Of a stretch of DNA of 64,000 nucleotides, positions 33,906-44,025 are shown one piece after another. The DNA is from Demequina lutea. Its GTDB lineage: Bacteria > Actinomycetota > Actinomycetes > Actinomycetales > Demequinaceae. How positions within the stretch are numbered: position 1 is the stretch's first letter; each line of letters starts with the position of its first letter. A program made the position numbers and the translations under genes. Where the stretch lies: the NCBI RefSeq assembly GCF_013409005.1, contig NZ_JACBZO010000001.1, positions 2,604,001-2,668,000 of the forward strand, written 5' to 3'. A model generated the notes under the pieces. The model did not search any database. It was given only the letters and a program-made list of their open reading frames with translations, and was not told the origin of the DNA.

Positions 33906-34916
33906 ATGCGCCGCATGCGGCGGATCGGGGTCATAGCAGGACTGATTGTTGCGGCAGGGGCGCTTGCGGGCTGTTCGGCGTCCGCCGATACATCCGTCGC
34001 CAACGCCAACGCCGGCAACGCGGCACAGGTAGACACGAAGGTCGGCGACGCGGCTGCGGCCGCGCCCGCAGCCGCCGATCGGTCCCTGGTCGTCACGGGC
34101 TCGCTCTACATCACGGTCGAGGACCCTCTCGCGGCCGCAGACAAGGCCGCAAGCATCGTGCAGACCGCGGGCGGTCGGGTCGACGCGAGGGACGAGACCG
34201 CTCCCCAGGGGCGCGACGGTGGCTCCGCCTCGCTCACGCTCCGCATCCCGGCGGACGATCTCGACAAGGTGGTCGACGACCTGCGTGCACTCGGCACTGT
34301 CGACAGTTACGCCACGCAAGCCCGCGACGTGACCACCGAGGTGACGGACCTGGACGCCAAGATCTCGACGCTGCGCGCGTCGACCGACCGTATTCAGGGC
34401 CTTCTGGCAGATGCGAAGGACATCAAGGACATCATCACGCTCGAGAACGAACTCGCCAGTCGCCAGGCGGAACTCCAGAGCCTCGAGGCGCAGCAGCGCG
34501 GCCTCCACGACCAGGTATCGATGTCGACCATCGACCTCTCGCTCACGACCAAGCCCGTCGTGATCGCGGACAACTCGCCGCAGACGTTCTGGGACGGACT
34601 GTCGTCCGGTTGGCACGGGCTCGTGGCGTTCATCTCGGTGGCCCTGGTAGTCATCGGCGCGCTTCTGCCCTGGGCGGCTCTTGGCACGGTCATCACTATC
34701 GCGGTGATCGCCATGGTCCGCGCGAGGAGAAGGCGTGCGGCCCGCCGGGCGGAGGCCTCACCGGCACCCACGCCCGCGCCCACGACGAACCCGGCTCTCT
34801 GGGCGACCCAGCCAGGTGCGCCCGCTCCCGCGGCGCCACAGGCTCCCGCGACGCCACCGGCTCCCGCGGAGAAGCTTGCGCCGGAGCATCCGACACCCAA
34901 GCCCCCAGCGGCGTAG
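33906..34916 (+). CDS. DUF4349 lipoprotein
   Basis: ATG 33906 follows GAGAGGGG. The 336-aa product has a signal peptide with lipobox (GALAGCSA), then the DUF4349 domain: YITVEDPLAAADKAASIVQ, GGRVDARDE, LTLRIPADDLDKVVDDL and TEVTDLDAKISTLRAS. A coiled-coil stretch (ENELASRQAELQSLEAQQ) follows. A C-terminal TM helix (ISVALVVIGALLPWAALG), Arg-rich stop-transfer and a Pro/Ala tail end the protein. It is a membrane-anchored envelope protein of unknown function. The gene lies between the fucosidase operon and the GH94 gene and is divergent from the former. Confidence 0.88.
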   Translation: MRRMRRIGVIAGLIVAAGALAGCSASADTSVANANAGNAAQVDTKVGDAAAAAPAAADRSLVVTGSLYITVEDPLAAADKAASIVQTAGGRVDARDETAPQGRDGGSASLTLRIPADDLDKVVDDLRALGTVDSYATQARDVTTEVTDLDAKISTLRASTDRIQGLLADAKDIKDIITLENELASRQAELQSLEAQQRGLHDQVSMSTIDLSLTTKPVVIADNSPQTFWDGLSSGWHGLVAFISVALVVIGALLPWAALGTVITIAVIAMVRARRRRAARRAEASPAPTPAPTTNPALWATQPGAPAPAAPQAPATPPAPAEKLAPEHPTPKPPAA

Positions 34917-35000
34917 CCCACAAACGACGACACCGGTGGCCGGCGAAGGACGTAAAAGACCAGTCCAAGCCAGCCACCGGCGTCGGCGGCGCAACCAGCG

Positions 35001-37424
35001 CTAGAGAGTCGCGGTGACCTGCACAATCGAACCCGCGACGGCATAGGGAACGGTGTTGCCCTCGATGGGCACACCGTCGACAGTGAGCCTGGCGCCCTTG
35101 GCGCCCGTGCTCTTGACGTTGATGACATACGTGGCGCCGCGGATCTGGCGGCGGACGGTGTACTCGCCCACCTCCTCGCCTATGCACGGGTCGACCACGA
35201 GGCCGTCGTAGTCGGCGCGCACGCCGAGCAGGTACTGCGAGACCGTCACGAAGTTCCACGAGGCGGTACCGGTGAGCCACGAGTTCTTGGCCTCACCGTG
35301 ACGCGAGGCGTCCTTGCCGGCGATCATCTGCGCGTACGCATAGGGCTCGAGGCGGTGCACCTCGGAGATCTCCTCGCGGTAGGCGGGAGCGATCTGCTTG
35401 TAGTACTCCCAGGCGTACTCCGCGCGGCCAACGATCGTCTCGGCGATGATCACCCAAGGGTTGTTGTGGCAGAAGATGCCACCGTTTTCCTTGTAGCCCG
35501 GCGGGTACGTTGACACCTCGCCCAACTCGATCTTGTACGTCGTGTAGGCGGGATTCTGGAGCACCATGCCGTGGGGCGTGTTGAGACGTTCGCGGCACGA
35601 GTCGAGCGCCTTGATGGCCTTGCCGTCGTCGATGCCGATGCCGCCCATGATGCAGTAGCCCTGCGGTTCGATCCAGATCTTGCCCTCGTCGGTATCGTTC
35701 GTGCCGACTTTGTTTCCGTAGAAGTCGTAGGCGCGCAGGAACCACTCGCCGTCCCAACCGTGGTCGACGACGGCCTGCTTCATGTCCGCCACCGCACTCT
35801 CGGCACGGTCCGCCTCGGCATCGTCGCCACGACGGCGAGCGAGCACCGCGTAGTCGGGCCCGATGGCCGCGAACATTCCGGCGATGAAGACCGACTCGGC
35901 CACGCCTCCCGCCTGGTTCTCGGTGGTCTGGAAGGACTCACCGGGAGTCGAGGAGAAGCAGTTGAGGTTGAGGCAGTCGTTCCAGTCGGCGCGCCCGATG
36001 AGGGGGAGGCCGTGAGGGCCGGCCTTCTCGAGCGGGTGGTTGAACGATCTCTTGAGGTGCTCCATGAGCGACTGAGCCTTGGACTCGTCGTTATCGAAGG
36101 GCACCATCTCGTCGAGGATGCCGAAGTCGCCGGTCTCCTTGACGTACGCGCCCACGCCCGCGATGAGCCACAGCGGATCGTCGTTAAAACCCGAGCCGAG
36201 CGCGTGGTTTCCGCGCTTGGTGAGCGGCTGGTACTGGTGATAGGCGCTGCCGTCCTCGAACTGGGTCGACGCGATGTCGATAATGCGCTCACGTGCGCGT
36301 TCGGGCACCAGGTGGACGAAGCCAAGCAGGTCCTGGCTCGAGTCGCGGAAGCCCATCCCTCGGCCCATGCCAGTCTCGAAGTACGAAGCGGAGCGAGACA
36401 TGTTGTACGTCACCATGCACTGGTACTGGTTCCAGATGTTGACCATGCGGTTGAGCTTGTCATCGCCCGATTCCACCGTGTAGGAGCCCAGCAGCTGGTC
36501 CCAGTACGCCTTGAGTTTGGCGAATTCGGCATCGGTCGACTCGTTGGTCGCAAAGCGAGCGAGCAGCGCCTTGGCGCCGGTCTTGTTGATGACGCCTAGG
36601 GACTCCCACTTGTCGTCTTCCGCGTTCTCAAGGTAGCCGAGTACGAAGGTGTACGTCTTGGATTCACCGGGAGCGAGTTCGATCTCGAGTTGGTGCGAGG
36701 CGCACGGGTACCAACCCGAGGCGACCGAGTTTTCGGACTTCCCTGCATGGGGCACGGCGGCCTCGTGGAAGCCGTTGCCGTAGCCCAGGTAGGTGTCGCG
36801 GTCGGTGTCGAATCCCGCGATCGGGGCGTTGACGCCGTACACCGCGTAGTGGTTGCGTCGCTCGCGGTACTCGGTCTTGTGGTAGATCGCGCCGTCCTCG
36901 ACCTCGACCTCGCCGATGCTCAGGTTGCGCTGGTAGTTCGTCTGGTCGTCTTCCGCGTTCCACAGGCAGAACTCGACGAATGAAAACATCGAGAACGACT
37001 TCGCAGCATCGGACGTATTCGTCACGGTGACCTGGTGGATCTCGGCGTTGACGTCGACGGGCACGAACAGCAGCACCGAGGCGCGCAGCCCGCCGCGCTC
37101 ACCCGTGATTCGCGTGTAGCCCATGCCGTGACGTGTCTCGAAGAAGTCGAGCTCCGTCTTGTATGGACGGTACGAGGGGCTCCATACATCGCCGCCGTCG
37201 TTGATCGAGAAGAACCGACCGCCGTCGTCCACGGGGGTGTTGTTGTAGCGGTACCGCGTCAGGCGGCGCATCTTCGCGTCGCGGTAGAAGCAGTAGCCGC
37301 CGCCCGTGTGCGACACCAAGCCAAAGAACTCCTGCGCGCCCAGGTAGTTGATCCACGGGTAGGGAGTGTGCGGCGTCTCAATGACGTATTCGCGGGCTTC
37401 ATCGTCGAAGTGACCGAACTGCAT
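35001..37424 (-). CDS. GH94 cellobiose phosphorylase-type enzyme
   Basis: The 807-aa protein has the GH94 architecture: a beta-sandwich N-domain ([29 protein letters not shown]), then an (alpha/alpha)6 barrel with [19 protein letters not shown] and the conserved [12 protein letters not shown] segment. A short beta C-domain follows. No signal peptide, so it phosphorolyses imported cellobiose or a related beta-glucoside to glucose-1-phosphate. ATG 37424 was chosen because GGAAGG lies just upstream; the earlier start only adds a poor N terminus. The exact substrate cannot be told from sequence. Confidence 0.9.
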   Translation of the reverse strand: MQFGHFDDEAREYVIETPHTPYPWINYLGAQEFFGLVSHTGGGYCFYRDAKMRRLTRYRYNNTPVDDGGRFFSINDGGDVWSPSYRPYKTELDFFETRHGMGYTRITGERGGLRASVLLFVPVDVNAEIHQVTVTNTSDAAKSFSMFSFVEFCLWNAEDDQTNYQRNLSIGEVEVEDGAIYHKTEYRERRNHYAVYGVNAPIAGFDTDRDTYLGYGNGFHEAAVPHAGKSENSVASGWYPCASHQLEIELAPGESKTYTFVLGYLENAEDDKWESLGVINKTGAKALLARFATNESTDAEFAKLKAYWDQLLGSYTVESGDDKLNRMVNIWNQYQCMVTYNMSRSASYFETGMGRGMGFRDSSQDLLGFVHLVPERARERIIDIASTQFEDGSAYHQYQPLTKRGNHALGSGFNDDPLWLIAGVGAYVKETGDFGILDEMVPFDNDESKAQSLMEHLKRSFNHPLEKAGPHGLPLIGRADWNDCLNLNCFSSTPGESFQTTENQAGGVAESVFIAGMFAAIGPDYAVLARRRGDDAEADRAESAVADMKQAVVDHGWDGEWFLRAYDFYGNKVGTNDTDEGKIWIEPQGYCIMGGIGIDDGKAIKALDSCRERLNTPHGMVLQNPAYTTYKIELGEVSTYPPGYKENGGIFCHNNPWVIIAETIVGRAEYAWEYYKQIAPAYREEISEVHRLEPYAYAQMIAGKDASRHGEAKNSWLTGTASWNFVTVSQYLLGVRADYDGLVVDPCIGEEVGEYTVRRQIRGATYVINVKSTGAKGARLTVDGVPIEGNTVPYAVAGSIVQVTATL

Positions 37425-37534
37425 GTTGAGACCTTCCAGAAAGTGTGAGGGCCGTCGGGCCGTGGTCCAGCCTAACCCAATGATCGCGCTCTCACGAGGC
37501 CTCAAGGGCCACTCGTACGAGAAACTTTTCGATG

Positions 37535-37544
37535 GAACCGGTTC
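37535..37544 (-). promoter_or_regulatory. Palindrome upstream of GH94, possible LacI-type operator
   Basis: GAACCGGTTC is a perfect palindrome centred about 115 bases upstream of the GH94 start. It overlaps a second dyad (CGGTTCGAAACCG). A CG-centred palindrome of this size is typical of LacI-family operators. No LacI gene is in the window. Confidence 0.4.
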
Positions 37545-37619
37545 GAAACCGGCGAGTGGGCCCTACGCCCCCCGTGGCCCTCGGTGGACGAGTGTTTGAG
37601 TGAGCTCTAGGGTGAGGCC

Positions 37620-37916
37620 ATGCGCTACCTCCTGCCGATACTTCTTTACATCGGATTGACGGCGTACGTCATCGCCGACATCGCTCAGCACAGGGACGAA
37701 GAGCCGTACCGACTTCCCAAGGTGCTTTGGGTTCTGATCGTCCTGTTCGCGCCGTACGTGGGCGCGCTTGCGTGGCTTTATGCGCGGTGGTCGAACCCGA
37801 GGCAGTCTCCGAGGTCGAGCGGTTACAGGGCGCCGAACCCCGACGACGACCCTGCGTTTAGGGTGTGGCTCAACGAGCAGGAACGACGCCGCAAGCGCCG
37901 CGACGGCGGCGAGTAG
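37620..37916 (+). CDS. PLDc_N-domain small membrane protein
   Basis: The 98-aa protein has a TM helix (LLPILLYIGLTAYVIADIAQ), a second hydrophobic stretch (VLWVLIVLFAPYVGALAWLY) and a polar C terminus. This is the PLDc_N (phospholipase D nuclease N-terminal) pattern found alone in actinobacteria. It is membrane-anchored; the catalytic HKD domain is absent and function is unknown. It precedes dcd. Confidence 0.8.
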   Translation: MRYLLPILLYIGLTAYVIADIAQHRDEEPYRLPKVLWVLIVLFAPYVGALAWLYARWSNPRQSPRSSGYRAPNPDDDPAFRVWLNEQERRRKRRDGGE

Positions 37917-37987
37917 TTTCGCCCGCCGCCGCGTGCAGCGTCGCGCGCGAGCCCCCGACGTGGGAGTTGGCACGCTAGATTCATTCC

Positions 37988-38563
37988 ATGCTGCTCTCGG
38001 ACCGCGATATCCGCTCCCAGATCGACGCAGGCAGGGTCGCACTCGACCCTTACGAGCCAGCGATGATCCAGCCCTCGTCAATCGACGTGCGGCTCGACAA
38101 GTTCTTCAGGGTGTTCGACAACCACAAGTACGCCGCGATCGATCCCGCGATTGAGCAGCCAGACCTCACTCGTTTGGTCGAGGTCGAGTCCGGAAACCCC
38201 TTCGTCCTGCACCCCGGAGAGTTCGTACTCGGTTCCACGTACGAGTCCGTGACACTGCCGGATGACATTGCGGCAAGGCTCGAGGGAAAGTCCTCCCTGG
38301 GTCGGCTGGGGCTTCTCACGCACTCGACCGCCGGATTCATCGACCCCGGCTTTGAGGGCAACGTGACCCTTGAGCTGTCAAACACCGCGACGCTGCCCAT
38401 CAACCTGTGGCCCGGCATGAAGATTGGCCAGCTGTGCTTCTTCCAGCTGAGCTCTCCTTCGGAGCACCCCTATGGGTCGAGCGCGTACGGCTCGCGGTAT
38501 CGCGGCCAGCGCGGGCCGACGGCGTCGAAGAGCTACCTGAACTTCTACCGTACCGCCCTTTAG
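37988..38563 (+). CDS. dcd: dCTP deaminase
   Basis: The 191-aa protein has the full Dcd signature: [66 protein letters not shown] and [12 protein letters not shown]. It converts dCTP to dUTP, or in the bifunctional actinobacterial form directly to dUMP. Length is as expected. The C-terminal segment [16 protein letters not shown] closes the active site. Confidence 0.95.
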   Translation: MLLSDRDIRSQIDAGRVALDPYEPAMIQPSSIDVRLDKFFRVFDNHKYAAIDPAIEQPDLTRLVEVESGNPFVLHPGEFVLGSTYESVTLPDDIAARLEGKSSLGRLGLLTHSTAGFIDPGFEGNVTLELSNTATLPINLWPGMKIGQLCFFQLSSPSEHPYGSSAYGSRYRGQRGPTASKSYLNFYRTAL

Positions 38564-38611
38564 TAGGCCGCACGTCTGGCGCAAAAGTTGGCTCGGAGGG
38601 CCGACGCGCGG

Positions 38612-39154
38612 TTAGTCGAGGGTGGGCTCTGACCCAACAGTGGCGGCTGCGGCCTCGGCCAACGCCGCCGCTTCCACTTGGCGTCGGTGAAGGCCATCGG
38701 AACGGTGGTTGCCATAGACCCAGAAGCGATACATCAGGAACCTGAACGCCGTCGCAATTCCCAGGCCGATCACGTTCGCCGAAATGTTGTCCGCAAGTGC
38801 GCTCGTGTGCCCGAGCGTGTAGTGCGAGATGTAGAGACATCCCACGGCTATCCCCATTCCAAGCGCCGCGATCGCCGAAAACTCGAGCAACTCGAGCACA
38901 AAATTCGCTCGCCGACGGTCCTTGAAGGTCCAGTACCTATTGCCGAACCAGGTCACGATCGTGGCGACGGTGACCGACACAACCTTGGCGCCCACGGGCG
39001 TCGCGGCCCAGGTTCCTTGGCCGAGGTGTTCGAAACGGAGCACGTTGAAGATGCCGACATCGATGATGTAGCCGAACATGCCAACGACGCCAAACTTCAT
39101 GGCATACGTCAGAAGCCCGCGGTACACGCGGATGATCAGTGCTCGCATCGCCAT
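38612..39154 (-). CDS. GtrA-family membrane protein
   Basis: Four TM helices are predicted (starting FGVVGMFGYIIDVGIFNVL; later ATAFRFLMYRFWVYG) as in GtrA proteins, which help move undecaprenyl-linked sugars across the membrane. It is 180 aa, with an Ala-rich C-terminal tail. ATG 39154 or 39148; both have GGGAG upstream. It is divergent from the nucleotide-sugar dehydrogenase gene and is at one end of the polysaccharide locus. Confidence 0.85.
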   Translation of the reverse strand: MAMRALIIRVYRGLLTYAMKFGVVGMFGYIIDVGIFNVLRFEHLGQGTWAATPVGAKVVSVTVATIVTWFGNRYWTFKDRRRANFVLELLEFSAIAALGMGIAVGCLYISHYTLGHTSALADNISANVIGLGIATAFRFLMYRFWVYGNHRSDGLHRRQVEAAALAEAAAATVGSEPTLD

Positions 39155-39304
39155 CGCGGACGCTCTCCCTAAGTTCTGGGCTCCGATTAGTGTACGGGCC
39201 GTCCGGCGGGACCAGCCTCCCCCCACCGGACCATATATGCTGTTCTGGCACTCGGCACGCGCGCGGGTGACTTACGTACGACTGTTTTTGGAGCGGGGTA
39301 GTCC

Positions 39305-40510
39305 ATGTCAGAAGCGTTCACTCACGATGTCGTCGTCGTCGGTGGGGGGGGCCACGTTGGCTTGCCGCTCGCGATCGGCTTGGCAGACAGAGGTTCAAAG
39401 GTCGCGATCTATGACATCAACGCGGCCACAGTTGACGTCATCAATTCGGGGGTCATGCCGTTCACCGAGCCCGGCGCCGAGCCGAAGCTCAAGGCGAGCC
39501 TCGCGAACGGCCAACTGATCGCGTCGGCCGATCCGGCGATCGTTGGACAGGCCGCACACGTGATCGTCGTGATTGGCACTCCCGTCGATGAGCACCTGAA
39601 CCCGGACCCGAACGCCATTCCGGCCGCTCTCGCTGACACGGCAACCTACTTCCGCGACGGCCAGATTCTGATTCTGCGCTCGACACTGTTTCCCGGAGTC
39701 ACTGCCCTCGTTGAGCGCATGGTTGCCGACCTCGGTCTCGACATGGACGTTGCCTTCTGCCCCGAGCGGATCGCCGAGCACAAGGCAATGGAGGAGCTTT
39801 TCTCCCTGCCGCAGATCGTCTCGTCTCGCACGGACCGCGGACGGGAGCGTGCCGCGAAGTTGTTCTCGACCCTCACCGATGAGATTGTGCACCTCAGCCC
39901 AGAAGAGGCCGAACTCGCCAAGTTGTTCACCAACACGTGGCGCTACATCAAGTTCGCGGCGGCCAACCAGTTCTACATGATGGCCAACGAGCGCGGTCTC
40001 GACTACGAGGTCATACGGGAAGGCCTCAGCCGCAATTACCCTCGTGCCAAGGACATCCCGGGGGCGGGATTCGCCGCAGGCCCTTGCCTGTTCAAGGACA
40101 CGATGCAGTTGGCCGCGTTCTCGGACAACAAGTTTGGGCTCGGCCACTCGGCAATGCTCGTGAACGAGGGTCTGCCGCTCTACGTGGTGTCGCAACTTGA
40201 GAAGCGCTACGACCTGTCACAGATGACCGTTGGAATCCTGGGCATGGCCTTCAAGGGCGGCTCGGACGACATCCGGTCCTCGCTGTCCTACAAGCTTCGT
40301 CGCGTGCTCAAGTTCAAGGCCAAGGCGGTGCTGTGCACCGATCCCCACGTCACTGAAGAGACAGACCCCACCCTCATTCCCCTCGCAGACGTGATCGCGA
40401 AGTCCGACATCCTGATCATTGCCACCCCGCACTCGGAATACCGCGGCTTGGTGATCGAAAAGCCCGTCGCCGACGTGTGGAACCTCCTCGGCAACGGGGT
40501 GGTGGTGTGA
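39305..40510 (+). CDS. Nucleotide-sugar dehydrogenase (UDP-glucose/ManNAc DH family)
   Basis: The 401-aa protein has an N-terminal Rossmann motif (VVVVGGGGHVGLPLAIGLAD), CPERIAEHKAMEEL, the middle-domain TNTWRYIKFAAANQF and the catalytic Cys261 in AGPCLFKDT. A C-terminal sugar-binding domain (GILGMAFKGGSDDIRSS) follows. It oxidises UDP-hexose or UDP-ManNAc to the uronic acid via a thiohemiacetal. The substrate is not clear; the CPERIAEHKA element is like WecC-type enzymes. Its stop overlaps the next GT start (GTGA), so the two are co-translated. Confidence 0.9.
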   Translation: MSEAFTHDVVVVGGGGHVGLPLAIGLADRGSKVAIYDINAATVDVINSGVMPFTEPGAEPKLKASLANGQLIASADPAIVGQAAHVIVVIGTPVDEHLNPDPNAIPAALADTATYFRDGQILILRSTLFPGVTALVERMVADLGLDMDVAFCPERIAEHKAMEELFSLPQIVSSRTDRGRERAAKLFSTLTDEIVHLSPEEAELAKLFTNTWRYIKFAAANQFYMMANERGLDYEVIREGLSRNYPRAKDIPGAGFAAGPCLFKDTMQLAAFSDNKFGLGHSAMLVNEGLPLYVVSQLEKRYDLSQMTVGILGMAFKGGSDDIRSSLSYKLRRVLKFKAKAVLCTDPHVTEETDPTLIPLADVIAKSDILIIATPHSEYRGLVIEKPVADVWNLLGNGVVV

Positions 40511-41268
40511 CGCCGTCTCCACGCGTCAGCATCGTCATCCCCGCCTACAACGAGGGTGAGAACATCGTCGCCGGCCTCGACCGCATCGTCGAGGCAGTCA
40601 CAAGCGACTTCGAACTCTTAGTTGTTGTCGACACCGACGGTGACACGACCATCCCCGTGGTGGACGCGTACCGAGACAAGCGCGTGCGTGCCGTAGTACA
40701 GACGTACGGCCGGGGACCGGCGAATGCCATCCGATACGGCATCGACTCGGCGGCGGCTCCCACCACGGTCGTCACCATGGCCGACGGGTGCGACGACCCG
40801 CAGCAGATCGACGACCTCGTTCGACTGATCGAGCGCGGCGTCGTCGTCGCGGCAGCATCGCGCTACATGGCTGGAGGACAACAGGTCGGTGGTCCTCGCT
40901 TCAAGGCCTTCTTGTCACGCACCGCTGGTCGAACCCTGTATTGGTTCGCCGGCGTCGGCACCCGAGACGCGACCAACTCGTACAAGGCCTACAACACCGA
41001 CTTCGTGCGCCGTGTCGGCATCGAAAGTCGCGACGGTTTCGAGATCGGTCTGGAACTTGCAGCCAAGGCTAGGCGTCACCGCCAAGCGGTGGCCGAGATC
41101 CCCACCATCTGGCTCGACAGGACATTTGGCCAGTCCAATTTCAAGATGTCCAAGTGGATACCGAAGTACCTTCATTGGTACTTCTACGCTTACGGGGGCG
41201 CCAAGGGGATGCCTTCATCACCCGCAAGCCCCGATATCACCACCTCGAAGGGAAACAACCATGGCTAA
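40507..41268 (+). CDS. Glycosyltransferase family 2 (DPM1/GtrB-like)
   Basis: The 253-aa protein has the GT-A start VSIVIPAYNEGENIVAGLDR, a DTDG acidic motif (VVVDTDGDTTIPVV) and MADGCDDPQQIDDLV. It lacks the C-terminal TM helices of GtrB, so it is a soluble polyprenyl- or glycan-linked transferase. GTG 40507 overlaps the dehydrogenase stop. Its 3' end overlaps the next SDR gene by 8 bases. Confidence 0.88.
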   Translation: MTPSPRVSIVIPAYNEGENIVAGLDRIVEAVTSDFELLVVVDTDGDTTIPVVDAYRDKRVRAVVQTYGRGPANAIRYGIDSAAAPTTVVTMADGCDDPQQIDDLVRLIERGVVVAAASRYMAGGQQVGGPRFKAFLSRTAGRTLYWFAGVGTRDATNSYKAYNTDFVRRVGIESRDGFEIGLELAAKARRHRQAVAEIPTIWLDRTFGQSNFKMSKWIPKYLHWYFYAYGGAKGMPSSPASPDITTSKGNNHG

Positions 41269-42292
41269 GGTGCTCGTCACCGGGTCGGCAGGTTTCATCG
41301 GCGGCTACATCGTCGAGGAGCTTCTCAAGGGCGGCCACGAGGTCGTCGGAGTCGACAACTACTCCAAGTACGGCCCCGTCAAGAAGTCGTACGATGACCA
41401 CCCCAATTACAAGCTCTACGTGGATGACGTCGAGAAGGTCGACCTCATGGCCGAGCTCGCCTCCGACGTGGACCACCTCATCGCTGGTGCCGCGCTCATC
41501 GGCGGCATCTCGTACTTCCACACGTACGCCTATGACCTGATCGCACAGAACGAGCGCATCCTCGCGTCGACGTGCGACGCGGCCATCAAGGCGTACGACG
41601 GTGGCAACGGCCGCCTGCAGAAGGTCACCTACATGTCGTCCTCGATGGTTTTCGAGTCGTCGACCCACTGGCCGTCCAAAGAGGGTGACGAGCGCAAGAT
41701 CCCACCGCCGCTGTCGTCCTATGGATTCCAGAAGCTTGCGGTCGAGTATTTTGCGCGCGCCGCCTGGGACCAGTACAAGTTGCCCTACACGATCCTGCGT
41801 CCGTTCAACTGCGTGGGCATCGGTGAATCCCGTGCTCTCGGCGATGTCGAGATCGACTCCGGCAACGTCAAGCTCGCGATGAGCCACGTGGTCCCCGACC
41901 TGGTCCAGAAGGTCTTCAAGGGTCAGGATCCTCTCCACATCCTCGGCTCCGGCGAGCAGATTCGTCACTACACCTACGGCGGCGACCTTGCCCGCGGCAT
42001 CGTGATGAGCCTGTTCCACCCCGACGCGATGAACAACGACTTCAACTTGTCCACGCCCGACGGTCACTCGGTGACGCAGCTATCCGAGATCATCTGGCGC
42101 AAGATCAAGGGTTCTGACGTGCCCCTCTCGTTTGCGCACGACGAGGGCTTCGAGTACGACGTGCAGCGTCGGGTTCCCGATACCTCGAAGGCCAAAGAAA
42201 TCTTGGGCTTCGAGGCCAACACCAAGCTCGAGGACATGCTCGACGAGGTCATCCCCTGGATCGCAGCCGCTATCGAAGAGGGAACGATCTAG
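41261..42292 (+). CDS. NAD-dependent epimerase/dehydratase (extended SDR)
   Basis: The 343-aa protein has KVLVTGSAGFIGGYIVEELL (Rossmann GxxGxxG), then VTYMSSSMVFESS and the catalytic YGFQK (YxxxK), then LRPFNCVGIGESR. It is an extended SDR acting on an NDP-sugar (epimerase or dehydratase). Start ATG 41261 is in AAGGGAAACAACCATG. Immediate neighbours are the nucleotide-sugar dehydrogenase and GT2. Confidence 0.9.
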   Translation: MAKVLVTGSAGFIGGYIVEELLKGGHEVVGVDNYSKYGPVKKSYDDHPNYKLYVDDVEKVDLMAELASDVDHLIAGAALIGGISYFHTYAYDLIAQNERILASTCDAAIKAYDGGNGRLQKVTYMSSSMVFESSTHWPSKEGDERKIPPPLSSYGFQKLAVEYFARAAWDQYKLPYTILRPFNCVGIGESRALGDVEIDSGNVKLAMSHVVPDLVQKVFKGQDPLHILGSGEQIRHYTYGGDLARGIVMSLFHPDAMNNDFNLSTPDGHSVTQLSEIIWRKIKGSDVPLSFAHDEGFEYDVQRRVPDTSKAKEILGFEANTKLEDMLDEVIPWIAAAIEEGTI

Positions 42293-42317
42293 GTTTCCCG
42301 AGGCAGCCTCCTTCACC

Positions 42318-43646
42318 ATGAGGAGCATCAGTCGAGGGGCGTTCGCGGGCGGTGCGTACTTAGGGGGCGTCCGGACGCCTTCCGCACGGTTCGACGCCCT
42401 CGTCATGCTCGCTGGCACCGCAGTCGGGGCGGCGATCCTGCTCGCTCGCCGCCCCCTCAGGGCCCTCGACGTCTCGTGGGCTGAAGACGGAGCCGTTTTC
42501 CTCCACGATGCGGCCACCAAGGGAATCTCGGCGCTGTTCGATACCTACTCGGGGTATCTCCACACCGTCCCCCGCCTGAACGCCATGGTCATCGCCGCCG
42601 CCGTTCCGGTCCAATGGTGGGCGGTTGCATGCGCGGTCGCCGCCGCTCTCGTGGCAGCCAGTTGCATCACCACGATCGCGGTTGTGGCCGCCCGGGTCGT
42701 GCGATCAAAGCTGGTCATCGGGGGTCTCTGGTGGGCCCTCATCGCGCTTCCCGTCGCGGGGGGCGAGGTGGTCGTCACCCTCGCTAACCTCCACTGGTAT
42801 CTCATGGTGGCTGCGGTGTGGTGCGTTGCGTTTCCAACCAACGAACGACGCATCATCATCCTGACCTCGGCCGTGATCGCGTTGGCCATCTTGTCGGATC
42901 CTCTTGGGGCGGTTCTCGTGTGGCCCGTGCTTGCCGTCCGTATCGCGGTACGCCCGTGGCGTGAGGGCACCTGGGCTCTCGCGGCAGCGGGCGTCGCCAC
43001 CGCGATTCAGGGTGTCGCCAGCCTCGCGAGCATGAACGAAAGGACCCTGGCCGAGACACAGCCCAGCCTCTTTGACCATGTCAACGAGTTTGGGTTACGG
43101 GTGGTCCTTGTGGGACTCGTCGGCGTCACTGTGGCGACGTGGCTCGCGGCCAACGTCGCACACATCTTGCAAGTAGCCGCCGTGATTGGCTTGGTTGGCG
43201 TCGCGCTGGGCGCCTATTTCGGGCCCACGCAACGGTGGAGGGTGGTCACCTTCTTGGGCATGGCGGTAGGCCTCAATGCCGTGCTGTACACCTTGCAGGG
43301 TCAGTTCATGGGCGCCAGCGCCTGGACCGACTTCACCCTCGGGGACCGATATGCAGTTGCCCCTGTCGCGTTGTTTGTGAGCGCCCTCGCGTTCGCGGCG
43401 GATGGGCTCGCGCGAGCAGGGGGTGCACGCGGCACTATCGCCCTTGCCGCGTTCTTGGTCATAGCGGTCGCGCCGGGTCTCAGGGACTTCAACTGGGGAG
43501 ACAAGCGGGCCGAGACTGCACGCTGGTCTGTCTCCGTGCGCGAGGCACGGACTGAGTGTGCGACGGGCGTCGATCACGTCCACATTCCGATCGGACCAGT
43601 GCCACCGTGGTCCGTCCAACTGCCGTGTTCGCTGATCGGCGACTGA
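42318..43646 (+). CDS. Multi-pass membrane protein of polysaccharide locus
   Basis: The 442-aa product has about ten predicted TM helices. An early DVSWAEDGAVFLHD acidic loop is typical of GT-C-fold glycosyltransferases and GtrC-like proteins (acidic residues in the first extracytoplasmic loop), and VTLANLHWYLMVAAVWCV follows. It may use a polyprenyl-phosphate sugar donor outside the membrane. No named family. Short C-terminal extracytoplasmic tail. Confidence 0.7.
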   Translation: MRSISRGAFAGGAYLGGVRTPSARFDALVMLAGTAVGAAILLARRPLRALDVSWAEDGAVFLHDAATKGISALFDTYSGYLHTVPRLNAMVIAAAVPVQWWAVACAVAAALVAASCITTIAVVAARVVRSKLVIGGLWWALIALPVAGGEVVVTLANLHWYLMVAAVWCVAFPTNERRIIILTSAVIALAILSDPLGAVLVWPVLAVRIAVRPWREGTWALAAAGVATAIQGVASLASMNERTLAETQPSLFDHVNEFGLRVVLVGLVGVTVATWLAANVAHILQVAAVIGLVGVALGAYFGPTQRWRVVTFLGMAVGLNAVLYTLQGQFMGASAWTDFTLGDRYAVAPVALFVSALAFAADGLARAGGARGTIALAAFLVIAVAPGLRDFNWGDKRAETARWSVSVREARTECATGVDHVHIPIGPVPPWSVQLPCSLIGD

Positions 43647-44025
43647 GTAACAAAGGAACCGCGTCGTGAGCACTTCTGGACGACTTCTGGGGGTGGCATG
43701 CGGCACTCCGGCGCCCTCCAACGCACAAGTCAATGGCGCGTCGGCCCACCTACCCGCATTCGGGACGGGCGGGATCTGTGGCCACGCGGTCGCGCTCCCA
43801 GCGGCTGCGAGATGTGGAACGAAGTCCGTCGAAGTGCTCGACAGGGGTAGCCTTGCGGGAAGAATTCCCTGACTCTAGCGTTGAGCGTGGCTTGCTTGGC
43901 ACGTGCTCTGCGCGAACCTGCCGTCCAGTGTGATCCCTGCTCCACAAGGCAAGGTGCTAACGCCTTGCTTCGATCCTGGCAATGAACTCGTGAGCCGTTG
44001 CGCGGGAAGGAACCCCCTCAAAGCC
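43647..44025. other. Intergenic region with a possible short ORF
   Basis: A GTG at 43666 with AAAGGA upstream opens a 68-codon frame of uncertain reality (Gly/Ala/Ser-rich, no family). The following SDR gene is also open upstream to 43903, but the extra residues look non-coding. No RNA or repeat seen. Confidence 0.35.
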